A DNA stretch of 64,000 bases from Pseudogemmobacter hezensis. GTDB lineage: Bacteria; Pseudomonadota; Alphaproteobacteria; Rhodobacterales; Rhodobacteraceae. The stretch covers positions 62,001 through 126,000 of the forward strand of contig NZ_JABJXT010000009.1 in assembly GCF_013155295.1 (NCBI RefSeq), read 5' to 3'. Below, piece after piece: positions 19,939 through 28,918 of this stretch (its first letter is position 1; every line of letters begins with the position of its first letter). The position numbers and the translations under genes are program-made. The notes beneath the pieces are model-generated. The model made no database searches and was not told the DNA's origin. It saw nothing but the letters and a program-made list of their open reading frames with translations.

Positions 19939-20084
19939 GCTGCGGGCCACAGGCGCGGCGTTTTTCCGGCCCTTTCAGGGTGATTATCTCCTGGCGGCTT
20001 TCCCGCCACCCGTGCTGCCGGGGCTTTGACTGCGGGCGCTGATCAGCTAAACTGCCTTAAAAATGTAAAACAGAGGCAGGCAGC

Positions 20085-21323
20085 ATGATTTCGCGCAGAG
20101 TTTTCACCCTTACCGCCGGATCGGCATTGCTTGCAGGCTGCGTGGGCGGCGCACCGCGCATGGGCGGCGTGGCTACGGGCAGCCGTGAGACGCCCGCGCC
20201 GCGTGCCGTGCCCAATGCTGGCTGGACGACCTGGGTTCAGAATTACCGCAATCGCGCGGCAACGCGCGGCATCTCGGCGGGCACGCTGGATGCAGCCTTC
20301 CGCCATGCAGGCTTCCTGCCCGAGGTGATCGAGAAAGACCGCAATCAGACCGAGTTCAAACGCTCGCTTGAGGATTATCTGGCGATTGCGGCCTCGGATG
20401 AGCGGGTCTCGCTGGGGCGCGAAATGTATGCGCGTTACGGCTCGGTCCTTTCGGCAATCGGGGCGCGATACGGGGTTGAGGGCAATGTCGTCTGCGCCTT
20501 CTGGGGGCTGGAAAGCTTTTACGGCACAAGGCGCGGCAATGTTCCGGTGATCTCGGCGCTGTCGACGCTGGCCTATGAGGGGCGGCGGGCGGCCTTTTTT
20601 GAAAGCCAGCTGGATGGCGCGATGCGGATCCTGCAGGCGGGGGATATTCCGGCTGACCGGATGCTGGGCAGCTGGGCGGGCGCGATGGGCCACACCCAGT
20701 TCATCCCGACCTCGTATCTGCAATATGCGGTGGATTTCACCGGCGACGGGCGGCGCGATATCTGGTCGGATGATCCGACGGATGCGCTGGCCTCGACCGC
20801 CAATTACGTGTCGCGCACCGGCTGGCAGCGGGGCCTGCCCTGGGGGATGGAGGTCGTGCTGCCGCAGGGCTTCAACGCCGGTCTTTTGGGGCGCGGCAAG
20901 GGGCAGTCGGCGGCGGATTGGGCCGCGCTTGGCGTGTCGCGGGCCGGGGGCGGCGCCCTTGCTGCAGGCTCGATCATCGCGCCTGGCGGGGTGGGCACGC
21001 CCGCCTTCCTGCTGACGCAGAATTTCAACGTGATCCTGCGCTATAACAACGCCGAGAATTACGCGATCGGCGTCGGCCATCTGGCCGACCGGATCATCGG
21101 CGGCGGCCCGGTCAGGGCGGCTTTTGGCCCTGATGCCAATGGGTTGACCAAGGCAGACCGTCAGGATCTGCAGCGCCGCCTGACGGCGCGGGGCTTTGAC
21201 ACCGGCGGCAGCGACGGGGTGATCGGCCCGAAATCGCGTGAGGCGATCATGGCCTTCCAGAAAAGCCGCGGGATCGAGGCAAACGGCGTGCCGTCGCCCG
21301 CCCTGCTGGCCGCATTGCGCTGA
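20085..21323 (+). CDS. MltB-type lytic murein transglycosylase, lipoprotein, with peptidoglycan-binding domain
   Basis: A 412-residue lipoprotein. The signal peptide ends with lipobox LLAGC (Cys19). The SLT_2 transglycosylase domain runs from about residue 45 to 340: VVCAFWGLESFYGTRRGN contains the catalytic Glu, and GSWAGAMGHTQFIPTSYLQYA is the MltB signature. A C-terminal PG_binding_1 domain follows (KADRQDLQRRLTARGFDTGG, ending PSPALLAALR). It should cleave glycan strands to 1,6-anhydro products at the outer-membrane or periplasmic face. It stands alone, with 146 bp before it and a GC-rich repeat-like stretch after it. Confidence 0.93.
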   Translation: MISRRVFTLTAGSALLAGCVGGAPRMGGVATGSRETPAPRAVPNAGWTTWVQNYRNRAATRGISAGTLDAAFRHAGFLPEVIEKDRNQTEFKRSLEDYLAIAASDERVSLGREMYARYGSVLSAIGARYGVEGNVVCAFWGLESFYGTRRGNVPVISALSTLAYEGRRAAFFESQLDGAMRILQAGDIPADRMLGSWAGAMGHTQFIPTSYLQYAVDFTGDGRRDIWSDDPTDALASTANYVSRTGWQRGLPWGMEVVLPQGFNAGLLGRGKGQSAADWAALGVSRAGGGALAAGSIIAPGGVGTPAFLLTQNFNVILRYNNAENYAIGVGHLADRIIGGGPVRAAFGPDANGLTKADRQDLQRRLTARGFDTGGSDGVIGPKSREAIMAFQKSRGIEANGVPSPALLAALR

Positions 21324-21421
21324 ACAGCTGAAAGAGGCGGGGCCACTGACTGCGGCGGCCCCGCATCATTGTCCCCGTATCACTGGCCCCGTATCATTGG
21401 CCCCGCATCACTTACCGGGCC

Positions 21422-22195
21422 TCAGGCTTTCGTCAGGCGCGGCTGGGCGGTGGCTGTTGCAAAGTGATGCAGCACCGCCTCGGCGCCATGTTCTTCCGAC
21501 AGGCGCAGCAGGCGAAAGCGGATCGCGGCCATCTCCCGATAATAACGCAGGAAAGCGGCATTCAGCGCCGCCCCTGACAGCGCCCCCATCACCGGAACCG
21601 CCTGGGCGGCCAGTTTCTGCCCCAGCATGGTTGCCAGTTTCGGCGCGACAGTGGCGATCATCTGATTGATCGCCGGGCCGGTCAGCGCCACCCTGGCCGA
21701 GAAAAACGCGGTATTGATGCCGTCATCCGCCGCCACCGGGCTGCCAGAGCCAAAGGTGCGCAGCGCCTCGGCCATGATCCAGGGATCGTCGGGGTCATAG
21801 CCCTCGCGCAGAGCCTCGCGCCGGATCGCATGCAGCAGGACGGTGATGGTGAAGGGCAGCTCTGCCAGCGCCGAGGCAAACCCGCCCGCGCCGCCCACCA
21901 GCCCCGCGCCAATGGCGGCGGTCATGGTGCCACGCTCTCCGGTGCCGGGCAGTTTGCCGCCCTGTTTCGCCACCGCATAGGCGCTTTCAAGGGCGGCGGC
22001 GGTGACCGTTTCGGCCCGGGTGCGAAAGCCCGGCGGAAACAGCGACAGCTGTTCCTCCAGTTTGCCGCCAAAGCGGGTCAGCAACGACATGATCGGGCCA
22101 TTGGCCCGCTTCCAGCGCAGCGCAAGGGTGTCGACTTCGCCGGCGCAATCCGAGAGGGCCGGAAGGGGGGCGGCTTTGGCGGTTTCACTGTTCAT
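21422..22195 (-). CDS. EcsC-family protein
   Basis: A 257-residue protein of the EcsC family. Marks are TAAALESAYAVAKQGGKLP, a Gly/Ala-rich amphipathic stretch AAIGAGLVGGAGGFASALAELPFTITVLLHAI, and YDPDDPWIMAEALRTFG. EcsC of Bacillus is encoded with an ABC transporter, but its biochemical role is unclear, and no transporter genes lie here. The ATG at 22195 (MNSETAKAAPLPALSD) is chosen over an upstream open stretch without similarity. It is probably peripheral to the membrane, judging from the hydrophobic middle region. Confidence 0.85.
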   Translation of the reverse strand: MNSETAKAAPLPALSDCAGEVDTLALRWKRANGPIMSLLTRFGGKLEEQLSLFPPGFRTRAETVTAAALESAYAVAKQGGKLPGTGERGTMTAAIGAGLVGGAGGFASALAELPFTITVLLHAIRREALREGYDPDDPWIMAEALRTFGSGSPVAADDGINTAFFSARVALTGPAINQMIATVAPKLATMLGQKLAAQAVPVMGALSGAALNAAFLRYYREMAAIRFRLLRLSEEHGAEAVLHHFATATAQPRLTKA

Positions 22196-22322
22196 GGTTT
22201 TGATATTGGGTGGCCCTGGCCGCAACGCAAGATCTGCGGGCCACCAGGATCTGCGGGCCACAAGGCAGGCGCGGCTGTGGCAATCGCGCCAGAGCGGCAC
22301 CCCGGCCCGCGCAGCGCAGGCC

Positions 22323-22808
22323 TCAGGTCGCGCGGCTGACCGCGCCAGCAATTCCCGCCCAGGCGCCTTCTTTCAGTGCAAGGCCCAGCACCCGGTCGGG
22401 GTTGGTTGGCGGCGGCATCACCACGTGATCAAGCTTTTCAAAGCCAAAGCGGCGGTAATAGGGGGCGTCGCCGACCAGCAAGACACGTTCCCAGCCGATG
22501 CGGCGTGCAATGGCCAGGCTTTCGGTGATCAAAAGCCCGCCGAGGCCCTCGCCCTGGCGGGTCGGGTGTACCGCAACCGGGCCCAGCAGCAGGATATCGG
22601 TGCTGTCGATTTTCGCGGGCCAATAGCGGATCGCGCCCGCAAGGATACCGTCGCCATCGCGCAGGCACAGGCACAAAGGCGCAATCGTCGGCACGCCCTC
22701 GCGCAGTCGGTATGACGAAAGCGCGGTGCGCCCGGGCGCGAAACACAGGTCATAAAGGGCCTCGACTTCCCACCAGTCGGCCTCGGTCTCTTCGTCAAGC
22801 CGATACAC
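22323..22808 (-). CDS. GNAT-family N-acetyltransferase
   Basis: A GNAT acetyltransferase of about 161 residues. The core is LLLGPVAVHPTRQGEGLGGLLITESLAIARRIGWERVLLVGDAPYYRRFGF, with the acetyl-CoA loop RQGEGLGG and the characteristic YYRRFGF ending of YhbS-like N-acetyltransferases. The frame is open upstream to 22907, but I favour the GTG at 22808 because AAAGGA lies 9 nt before it and similarity begins there (YRLDEETEADWWEVEALYD). The start is therefore uncertain. The substrate is unknown. Confidence 0.8.
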   Translation of the reverse strand: MYRLDEETEADWWEVEALYDLCFAPGRTALSSYRLREGVPTIAPLCLCLRDGDGILAGAIRYWPAKIDSTDILLLGPVAVHPTRQGEGLGGLLITESLAIARRIGWERVLLVGDAPYYRRFGFEKLDHVVMPPPTNPDRVLGLALKEGAWAGIAGAVSRAT

Positions 22809-23001
22809 CTGCGCCTGTCCTTTTTGCTGACGGCAAGGGGGCTGCCGCAGCCCTGCCTTACATGGGAATGTGACAGGGGCAATGCAGCCCCCATGGTGCG
22901 CGATCAAGGGGCGTGACAGGCCGCCGACACCCGCGCCGGTTCCTGTCCGGCGGGCGGGATGTCAAAGGGGCGGGATGTCACGAAGGGCGGCGGATGGCCG
23001 C

Positions 23002-24282
23002 TTACAACGCCCGCCAGCCGATGTCGCGTCGGCAGAACCCTTCGGGCCAGTCGATGGCATCGACCATTTTATAGGCCTCATCGCGGGCTTCGGCCAGGCT
23101 GTCGCCGCGGGCTGTCACGTTCAGCACCCGCCCGCCGCTGGCGAGGGTTGCGCCGTCTTTGGCGGTGGTTCCGGCGTGAAAGACCATGTGACGGCTGTCC
23201 TGGGGCAGATCCTCAAGCCCGCCGATCCGGCTGCCTTTCTGATAGCTGCCGGGATAGCCCTTTGCGGCCAGGACCACGCTGAGCGCGTGATCATCGGCCC
23301 AGTTGACCTTTGCCTGGGCCAGCCGCTGGTCGGCGGTGGCGATCAGGTGATCGAGCACCTGAGCCCCAAGCCGCATCATCAGCACCTGGGCCTCGGGGTC
23401 ACCAAAGCGGCAGTTGTATTCAACCAGCCGCGCCCGGCGCTCGCCGCTTTGCGGGTCATCGTCGATCATCAGCCCGGCATAAAGGATGCCCTGATAGGGG
23501 GTGCCGCGCCGCGCCATCTCGCGGATGGTGGGCAGGACGATGCGCTCCATCGCCTGGGCCTGCAGCGCCTCGGTCAGGACGGGGGCGGGCGAATAGGCGC
23601 CCATGCCGCCGGTATTCGGGCCGGTATCGCCGTCGCCGACGCGCTTGTGGTCCTGGGCGGTGCCAAAGGGCAGGGCGGTGGTGCCGTCTGACAGGATGAA
23701 GAAGCTGGCCTCTTCGCCCTGCATGAATTCCTCGATGACGACCTCGGCCCCGGCCTCGCCGAACTCGCCGCCGAACATATCGTCGATGGCGGCCAGGGCC
23801 TCAGCCTCGGTCATGGCGACGATCACGCCTTTGCCTGCGGCCAGGCCGTCGGCCTTGACGACAATCGGTGCGCCCTTTTCGCGGATATAGTCTTTCGCCG
23901 GGCTGGCCTCGGTGAACCTGGCCCAGGCGGCGGTCGGCGCGGCGCAGGCGTCGCAGACCTCTTTGGTGAACCGCTTTGAGGCTTCCAGCTGGGCTGCCGC
24001 CTGGCTGGGGCCGAAGGTCAGGATCCCGGCGGCGCGGGTTGCATCGGCGACGCCGGCGGCCAGCGGAGCCTCTGGCCCGACGATCACGAAATCAATCGCA
24101 TTCTCTTCGCAAAATGCCACCACGCGGCCCGCGTCCAGAATATCAAGCGCCGCACATTCGGCGATCTGCGCGATCCCGGCATTGCCCGGCGCCACGATCA
24201 GCCGGTCGCATTTCGGGTTCTGCTTTACCGCCCAGGCCAGCGCATGTTCACGCCCGCCGCCGCCAAGGATCAGGATATTCAT
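23002..24282 (-). CDS. purD: Phosphoribosylamine-glycine ligase
   Basis: A 426-residue ATP-grasp ligase that joins glycine to phosphoribosylamine in the second step of purine synthesis. It starts MNILILGGGGREHALAWAV, the family N terminus. Further marks are RFTKEVCDACAAPTA, VVKADGLAAGKGVIVA, the ATP-grasp EEFMQGEEASFF, GNGDTGPNTGGMGAY-type glycine loop (here GDGDTGPNTGGMGAYSPAP) and EYNCRFGDPEAQ. A longer open frame to 24501 overlaps the heme A synthase promoter side and is rejected. It is divergent from ctaA. Confidence 0.97.
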   Translation of the reverse strand: MNILILGGGGREHALAWAVKQNPKCDRLIVAPGNAGIAQIAECAALDILDAGRVVAFCEENAIDFVIVGPEAPLAAGVADATRAAGILTFGPSQAAAQLEASKRFTKEVCDACAAPTAAWARFTEASPAKDYIREKGAPIVVKADGLAAGKGVIVAMTEAEALAAIDDMFGGEFGEAGAEVVIEEFMQGEEASFFILSDGTTALPFGTAQDHKRVGDGDTGPNTGGMGAYSPAPVLTEALQAQAMERIVLPTIREMARRGTPYQGILYAGLMIDDDPQSGERRARLVEYNCRFGDPEAQVLMMRLGAQVLDHLIATADQRLAQAKVNWADDHALSVVLAAKGYPGSYQKGSRIGGLEDLPQDSRHMVFHAGTTAKDGATLASGGRVLNVTARGDSLAEARDEAYKMVDAIDWPEGFCRRDIGWRAL

Positions 24283-24481
24283 CTCTCGCGCCCCCGCATG
24301 GTTGCAATACTCTGACCAGCGGCCACCGATGGCGCCCCTGCTTGCGGGCCTGATAGTCGCCAGGGCAGCGGGTGACAAGAGCAAGTGGCTCAGGTTTTTC
24401 GCCCCATGTGCCGGACGCTTTGTCACCTTGAAGCCTGGGCGGGCGCGGCCTAATCTGCAGGCTGTCACGAAGGAAGGCACC

Positions 24482-25687
24482 ATGGCCGGAAAACGCAGCA
24501 TATTTGAAGACGTTGGCGAGACGAAACAGGGCGCGGGACAGGGCGCGGGCAGGCCCCCGGCGACGGGCGGCAGCCCGGCCGGGCCTGGCCTGATAGATCA
24601 GGGGCATAAGGGGGCGCGCGGACCGATCCGTATCTGGCTGATCGTTCTTTTCCTGCTGGTGGTGGCGATGATCGTCGTCGGCGGGCTGACGCGTCTGACA
24701 GGCTCGGGCCTGTCGATCACCGAGTGGCGGCCTGTCACCGGGGCGCTGCCGCCGCTGGATGCCACGGCCTGGGCAACAGAGTTTGAGAAATATCGCCAGA
24801 CGCCGCAATATCAGCTGGCCAATGCCGGGATGAGCCTTGAGCAGTTCCAGTTCATCTATTGGTGGGAATGGGGGCATCGCCAGCTGGGCCGTCTGGTCGG
24901 CCTGGTCTGGGCGGTTGGCTTCCTGGGCTTCTGGCTGACGAAATCGATCCCCAATGGCTGGACGGGGCGGCTTTTGCTGGTCGGCGCGCTTGGCGGTCTG
25001 CAGGGCGCGATTGGCTGGTGGATGGTGCATTCGGGCCTGCAGGGAGAGATGATCCGCGTGGCCTCTTACCGGCTGGCGGTGCACCTGGGGCTGGCTTTCG
25101 TGATCCTTGGGTTCCTGGGCTGGTATGCGCTTTTGCTGTCGCGCAGCGAATCCCAGCTGATGACAGCGCGGCGCGGGCGGGAGGCAAAGCTCTTCTCGCT
25201 TTCAACCGGGCTGATGCATTTTGCCTTCCTGCAGATCCTGCTGGGCGCCCTGGTTGCCGGGATCGATGCAGGCCGTGCCTTCCCGACCTGGCCTTTGATG
25301 GGCGACAGTTTCTTCCCGGCCGATGCCTTCTATGCGACGGATATGCAAGGGAACGTGCTGCCGGTCTGGCATGCCTTCTTTGAGAACCCGGGGCTGGTGC
25401 AGTTCATGCACCGGATGGCGGGCTATCTTCTGTTCATCTTCGGCGTGGTCGTCTGGCTCAGGGGCCGCAAATCCGCCCATCGTGACACCCGTTTCGCCTT
25501 TCACATGGTCATGCTGATGCTGGTGGCGCAGGCTGGTCTGGGCATCATGGCGGTGCTGACCTCGGCGCATCTGCATGTGGCGATCACCCATCAGATCGGC
25601 GCGATCATCCTGTGGGTGCTGATCCTGCGGGCCCGCTATCTGTCGCAATACCCGGTTGCCGGGTCGATCCGCAAAGGAACCGCATGA
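24482..25687 (+). CDS. ctaA: Heme A synthase (COX15/CtaA)
   Basis: A 401-residue membrane protein that oxidises heme O to heme A for cytochrome aa3 oxidase. About eight transmembrane helices are visible, starting with IWLIVLFLLVVAMIVVGGLT. Heme-ligand histidines occur in YWWEWGHRQLGRLVG, VHLGLAFVI, FMHRMAGYLL and ITHQIGAII. The 40-residue N-terminal extension is Gly- and Pro-rich, as in other alphaproteobacterial COX15-type proteins. ATG 24482 follows GAAGGCACC. The stop codon overlaps the start of the carboxypeptidase gene (ATGA). Confidence 0.96.
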   Translation: MAGKRSIFEDVGETKQGAGQGAGRPPATGGSPAGPGLIDQGHKGARGPIRIWLIVLFLLVVAMIVVGGLTRLTGSGLSITEWRPVTGALPPLDATAWATEFEKYRQTPQYQLANAGMSLEQFQFIYWWEWGHRQLGRLVGLVWAVGFLGFWLTKSIPNGWTGRLLLVGALGGLQGAIGWWMVHSGLQGEMIRVASYRLAVHLGLAFVILGFLGWYALLLSRSESQLMTARRGREAKLFSLSTGLMHFAFLQILLGALVAGIDAGRAFPTWPLMGDSFFPADAFYATDMQGNVLPVWHAFFENPGLVQFMHRMAGYLLFIFGVVVWLRGRKSAHRDTRFAFHMVMLMLVAQAGLGIMAVLTSAHLHVAITHQIGAIILWVLILRARYLSQYPVAGSIRKGTA

Positions 25688-27162
25688 TGGCTGACGTTTA
25701 CGAGGCGCTGATGGCGCATGCCCGCGAGACCGCCGCGATCGAGCAGGTGGCGGGGCGGCTGTCCTGGGATCAGGAAACCATGATGCCACGCGGCGCGGGG
25801 GCGCAGCGCGGCGAGGAAATGGCCGCGATGGAGGGCGTTCTCCATGCCCGCCGCATCGATCCGCGGGTGGGCGAGTGGCTGGCGAAGGTCGATCCGGTCG
25901 AGGTGGTGGCAAAGGCGCAGGTCGCCCGGATCCGCCGTTCTTACCAGCGGGCGATGAAGGTGCCTGCACGCCTTTCCCAGGAGATTGCGCGGGTCACCTC
26001 GCTGTCGCAGGGCATCTGGGCTGAGGCGCGGGCAGGTGAGGCGGTGGCCAATTTCCTGCCGACGCTTTCGCAGGTCGTTGATCTGAAACGCGAAGAGGCG
26101 GCGGCGCTGGCTTCTGGCGGTGATCTTTATGACGCGATGCTGGATGATTACGAGCCGGGCATGACCGGGGCCGAATGCGCGGCGATGTTTGACGCGCTGC
26201 GCCCGCGCCTTGTGGCCCTGCGCGAAAGGATCCTCGCCTCGCCGCGCAAACCTGAGGCGCTGAGCGGCAGCTTCGGGGCCGATGCGCAGATCCGCCTGTC
26301 GCGCCGCCTTGCCATGGTCTTTGGCTATGACCTGCAGCGCGGGCGCGTTGACACGGCGGTGCATCCCTTCTGTTCCGGCTCGGGCGATGATGTGCGCATC
26401 ACCACCCGCGTGGCCGAGGGCGACCCCTTCAACTGTCTCTATTCCACCATCCATGAGACCGGCCATGCCGCCTATGAACAGGGCGTCGATTCCGATCTTT
26501 TGCTGACCCCGATTGGCGGCGGTGTCTCGATGGGGGTTCACGAAAGCCAAAGCCGGATCTGTGAGAACCAGCTGGGCCGCTCACGCCCCTTTACCGAATG
26601 GCTGTTCGGTGAGATGCGCGACCGTTTCGGCGAGTTCGGCATCCAGGACCCAGAGGCCTTCTATGCCACAGTCAACCGCGTCAGCCCCGGCTATATCCGC
26701 ACCGAATCCGATGAGGTGCATTACAACCTGCACGTCATGCTGCGCTTTGATCTGGAGCGGGCGCTGATTGCGGGCGATCTGGCGGTTGCCGATCTGGAAG
26801 GGGCCTGGAATGAGCGTTCCCTCGCGGATTTCGGGGTGGCGGTCGACAAGCCCTCGAACGGGATGCTGCAGGATGTGCACTGGTCGATTGGCCTCTTTGG
26901 CTATTTCCCAACCTATACCCTGGGCAATCTTTATGCAGGCTGCCTGAACCAGGCGCTGCGCCGCGATCTGCCGGGTCTCGACCAGGATCTGGCAAAGGGC
27001 GAGCTGGGGGCGGCCAATGACTGGCTGCGCGAGAACCTGCGCCGTCATGGCGGCATCTATAGCCCGCGCGAGACCATCGCCCGCGCCTGTGGCGAAGAGC
27101 CTTCGGCCGAGCCGCTGCTGGATTACCTGGAGACGAAATTCGCCGGGATTTACGGTTTCTGA
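25684..27162 (+). CDS. M32 carboxypeptidase (Taq-type)
   Basis: A 492-residue zinc carboxypeptidase of family M32, which trims C-terminal residues from peptides. The zinc motif HETGH is at residues 257-261. The M32 signature HESQSRICENQ follows, then IRTESDEVHYNLHVMLRF. The N-terminal LSWDQETMMPRGAGAQRGE block is also typical. Length matches the family. ATG 25684 overlaps the ctaA stop codon; a second ATG directly follows, so the start may be one codon later. Coupling to heme A synthase is positional; I know of no functional link. Confidence 0.95.
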   Translation: MMADVYEALMAHARETAAIEQVAGRLSWDQETMMPRGAGAQRGEEMAAMEGVLHARRIDPRVGEWLAKVDPVEVVAKAQVARIRRSYQRAMKVPARLSQEIARVTSLSQGIWAEARAGEAVANFLPTLSQVVDLKREEAAALASGGDLYDAMLDDYEPGMTGAECAAMFDALRPRLVALRERILASPRKPEALSGSFGADAQIRLSRRLAMVFGYDLQRGRVDTAVHPFCSGSGDDVRITTRVAEGDPFNCLYSTIHETGHAAYEQGVDSDLLLTPIGGGVSMGVHESQSRICENQLGRSRPFTEWLFGEMRDRFGEFGIQDPEAFYATVNRVSPGYIRTESDEVHYNLHVMLRFDLERALIAGDLAVADLEGAWNERSLADFGVAVDKPSNGMLQDVHWSIGLFGYFPTYTLGNLYAGCLNQALRRDLPGLDQDLAKGELGAANDWLRENLRRHGGIYSPRETIARACGEEPSAEPLLDYLETKFAGIYGF

Positions 27163-27270
27163 GCACCGCGTCGCGGATGATTTTCGGCTGGGGGGCAGGG
27201 TTTCTCTGCCCCCTTTGTCTTTCGCGGTCAGTCTTTATGCAGCCAGATTTTCGCGGGCAGGATTTCGCAC

Positions 27271-27825
27271 TCAGGCGCGACGAAAGCGATAGACGCGGGC
27301 AGGCGGCAGATTGGCCCAGATCTTGTGACCCTTGTTCACCCGCAGCCCAAGCGCCTCGATGGTCTCGGGGGGCAGCGGCGGGCGCGGACCATAGGTGAAT
27401 TGCACATAGCTGCCGCGCGGCGCCAGAACCTCAAAAGCGGCCCCGACAATCGCCTGGCGAATATCCTCGGGCATCGACAGCAGCGGCAGCCCCGAAATCA
27501 CTGTCGAAACCTTTTCCGTCATCACCTGGCCCGCCGTCTCGGCCCCGGCCTGCAACACCCTTACGCCGGGGAACTTCTGGCGCAGATGGGCGACGAATTC
27601 CTCATCCAGCTCGAAAAGCGTCAGGTTTTGCGGCGGCAGACCGCGTGCCAGCAGGGCCTCGGTAAAGCGTCCGGTGCCGGGGCCGAACTCGACCACCTGG
27701 CCGGTATTGGGGCCGATCCCTAGCGTCATCGCCCGGGCAAGCGTGCGCGAAGAGGGCGCGATGGCCGAGACCTGGCGGGGATTGCGCAAAAGGCGCCGCC
27801 GGAACAATGCAAGATCGCTTTCCAA
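27271..27825 (-). CDS. Class I SAM methyltransferase, PmtA-like
   Basis: A 184-residue methyltransferase. The N-terminal LFRRRLLRNPRQVSAIAPSSRTLARAM is the pattern seen before the SAM domain in rhizobial-type phosphatidylethanolamine N-methyltransferases (PmtA). VVEFGPGTGRFTEALLARG is motif I, LTLFELDEEFVAHL the acidic loop, and ISGLPLLSMP and VQFTYGPRPPLP complete the core. A role in making phosphatidylcholine is plausible but the family also contains other methyltransferases. It is divergent from or isolated from its neighbours, with no other lipid gene nearby. Confidence 0.78.
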   Translation of the reverse strand: MESDLALFRRRLLRNPRQVSAIAPSSRTLARAMTLGIGPNTGQVVEFGPGTGRFTEALLARGLPPQNLTLFELDEEFVAHLRQKFPGVRVLQAGAETAGQVMTEKVSTVISGLPLLSMPEDIRQAIVGAAFEVLAPRGSYVQFTYGPRPPLPPETIEALGLRVNKGHKIWANLPPARVYRFRRA

Positions 27826-27981
27826 TGAACTTCCTGTCTGTTGGTCGCGCCACTTGTGGCCCTATGGGGGCACCGTGCTGATCTGATCGCAGGGGGCGGC
27901 CCGGCGGCAGTGCCATAGCCGCAGCCGGGGGCCTGATTTCGGGTCTCAGGCCTTTGGACCTGCGATTTCCGCCTTCAGATC

Positions 27982-28449
27982 TCAGGTTTTGCGGAACTTA
28001 TCGAGGCTGACGACCTCTGCCTCCTGGCGAGGGGCTGGCTCGCCGTCATCGCTGTCATCGCCGGCGTCAGCCGCCTCGTCATCCTCGTCATCCTCATGCT
28101 GGCTTTCAAAGCGCAGCCCGAATTCGACCGAAGGGTCGACAAAGGTCAGCACCGCATCAAAGGGGATCACCAGCGGCTCGGGCGAGTTGCCAAAGTTCAG
28201 CGTGACCGAAAAGCCCTGATCGGTGACCTCAAGCCCGGTGTACCAGTGCTGCAATACCACGGTCATCTCATTGGGATAACGTTCACGCAGCCAGTCGGCG
28301 ATGGCGACATCGGGATGGTGGGTGTCAAAGGTGATGAAGAAGTGATGGTCACCAGGAAGGCCGTTTTTGGCGACATCTTCCAGCACGTTGCGGATCAGGC
28401 CGCGCATGGCCTGGTGCATCAGGTTTCCATAATCTATTGCGCGTGTCAT
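27982..28449 (-). CDS. sspB: SspB-family ClpXP adaptor (alphaproteobacterial type)
   Basis: A 155-residue protein. The N-terminal globular domain (IDYGNLMHQAMRGLIRNVL, HHFFITFDTHHPDVAI, MTVVLQHWYTGLEV, FGNSPEPLVIPFDAVLTFVDPSVEFGL) is that of alphaproteobacterial SspB, which binds ssrA-tagged and other substrates. A long acidic linker (HEDDEDDEAADAGDDSDDGE) leads to a C-terminal EVVSLDKFRKT, the expected ClpX-docking tail. I start at the ATG at 28449. It is a stand-alone gene, with a tandem repeat region upstream. Confidence 0.93.
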   Translation of the reverse strand: MTRAIDYGNLMHQAMRGLIRNVLEDVAKNGLPGDHHFFITFDTHHPDVAIADWLRERYPNEMTVVLQHWYTGLEVTDQGFSVTLNFGNSPEPLVIPFDAVLTFVDPSVEFGLRFESQHEDDEDDEAADAGDDSDDGEPAPRQEAEVVSLDKFRKT

Positions 28450-28918
28450 TCGGATCCCCAGCCATTTCGGGGCCAGCATAAATCAAATGACGCACAAGGA
28501 AAGAGGGCAGCGCCAAAGCGGCGGCGAAAAGCCCGTTCGGCCGCAGCCGCAGCCCGCTCATAAGGCTTTGCCGCAGCTGATGGCAGGGCTGTTGCGGCTT
28601 CTGCGCTGGCCTCTTGTGCGGGCTCTTGCGCTGGCCCCCTGCGATAAGGCAGTCTGCGCCGTGATCTGCCCGTGCCGTGATCTGCCCGTGCTGTGATCTG
28701 CCCGTGCTGTGATCTGCCCGTGCTGTGATCTGGCTGTGTCAGGATCGGCCCACGAAACCTTGCGTTGAACCTTGCGTTAAATCGGGCGTTAAACCGCAAA
28801 TCGGGCTGTCATATTGCCGTTGTCAGAACCTTGCATATACCGCCCGTTCGCCGCAGCCTGCATGCGCTGAGCACCTGTCCACCCCTTGCCATCTGCCCAT
28901 CCTGCTACCGGAGCCTTC
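28450..28918. other. Intergenic region with repeats between sspB and the PHP gene
   Basis: About 470 bp between divergent genes. It holds the 16-bp tandem repeat (28661-28740) and a second run of TTGCGTT/GCGTTAAA motifs around 28758-28800. A minus-strand frame covers it and ends at the sspB start, but its translation mainly reflects the repeats, so I do not call a gene. Confidence 0.5.
28661..28740. repeat. 16-bp tandem repeat, about five units
   Basis: GTGATCTGCCCGTGCC is followed by three copies of GTGATCTGCCCGTGCT and a degenerate fifth unit (GTGATCTGGCTGTGTC). The block is non-coding, between sspB and the PHP-domain gene. No spacers separate units, so it is not a CRISPR. Confidence 0.93.

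Noticed and set aside
23002-24501. Longer purD start at 24501
   Set aside because: It would add 73 residues without similarity in front of the canonical MNILILGGGGREHALAW start and would run into the heme A synthase gene start.
28661-28740. CRISPR array
   Set aside because: The units are 16 bp and directly adjacent without spacers, and no cas gene is present.
28446-28799. A 117-codon minus-strand frame ending exactly at the sspB start codon
   Set aside because: The overlap looks operon-like, but most of the translation is the tandem repeats (RFNA units, and the 16-bp block), there is no good ribosome-binding site, and the composition is not protein-like.
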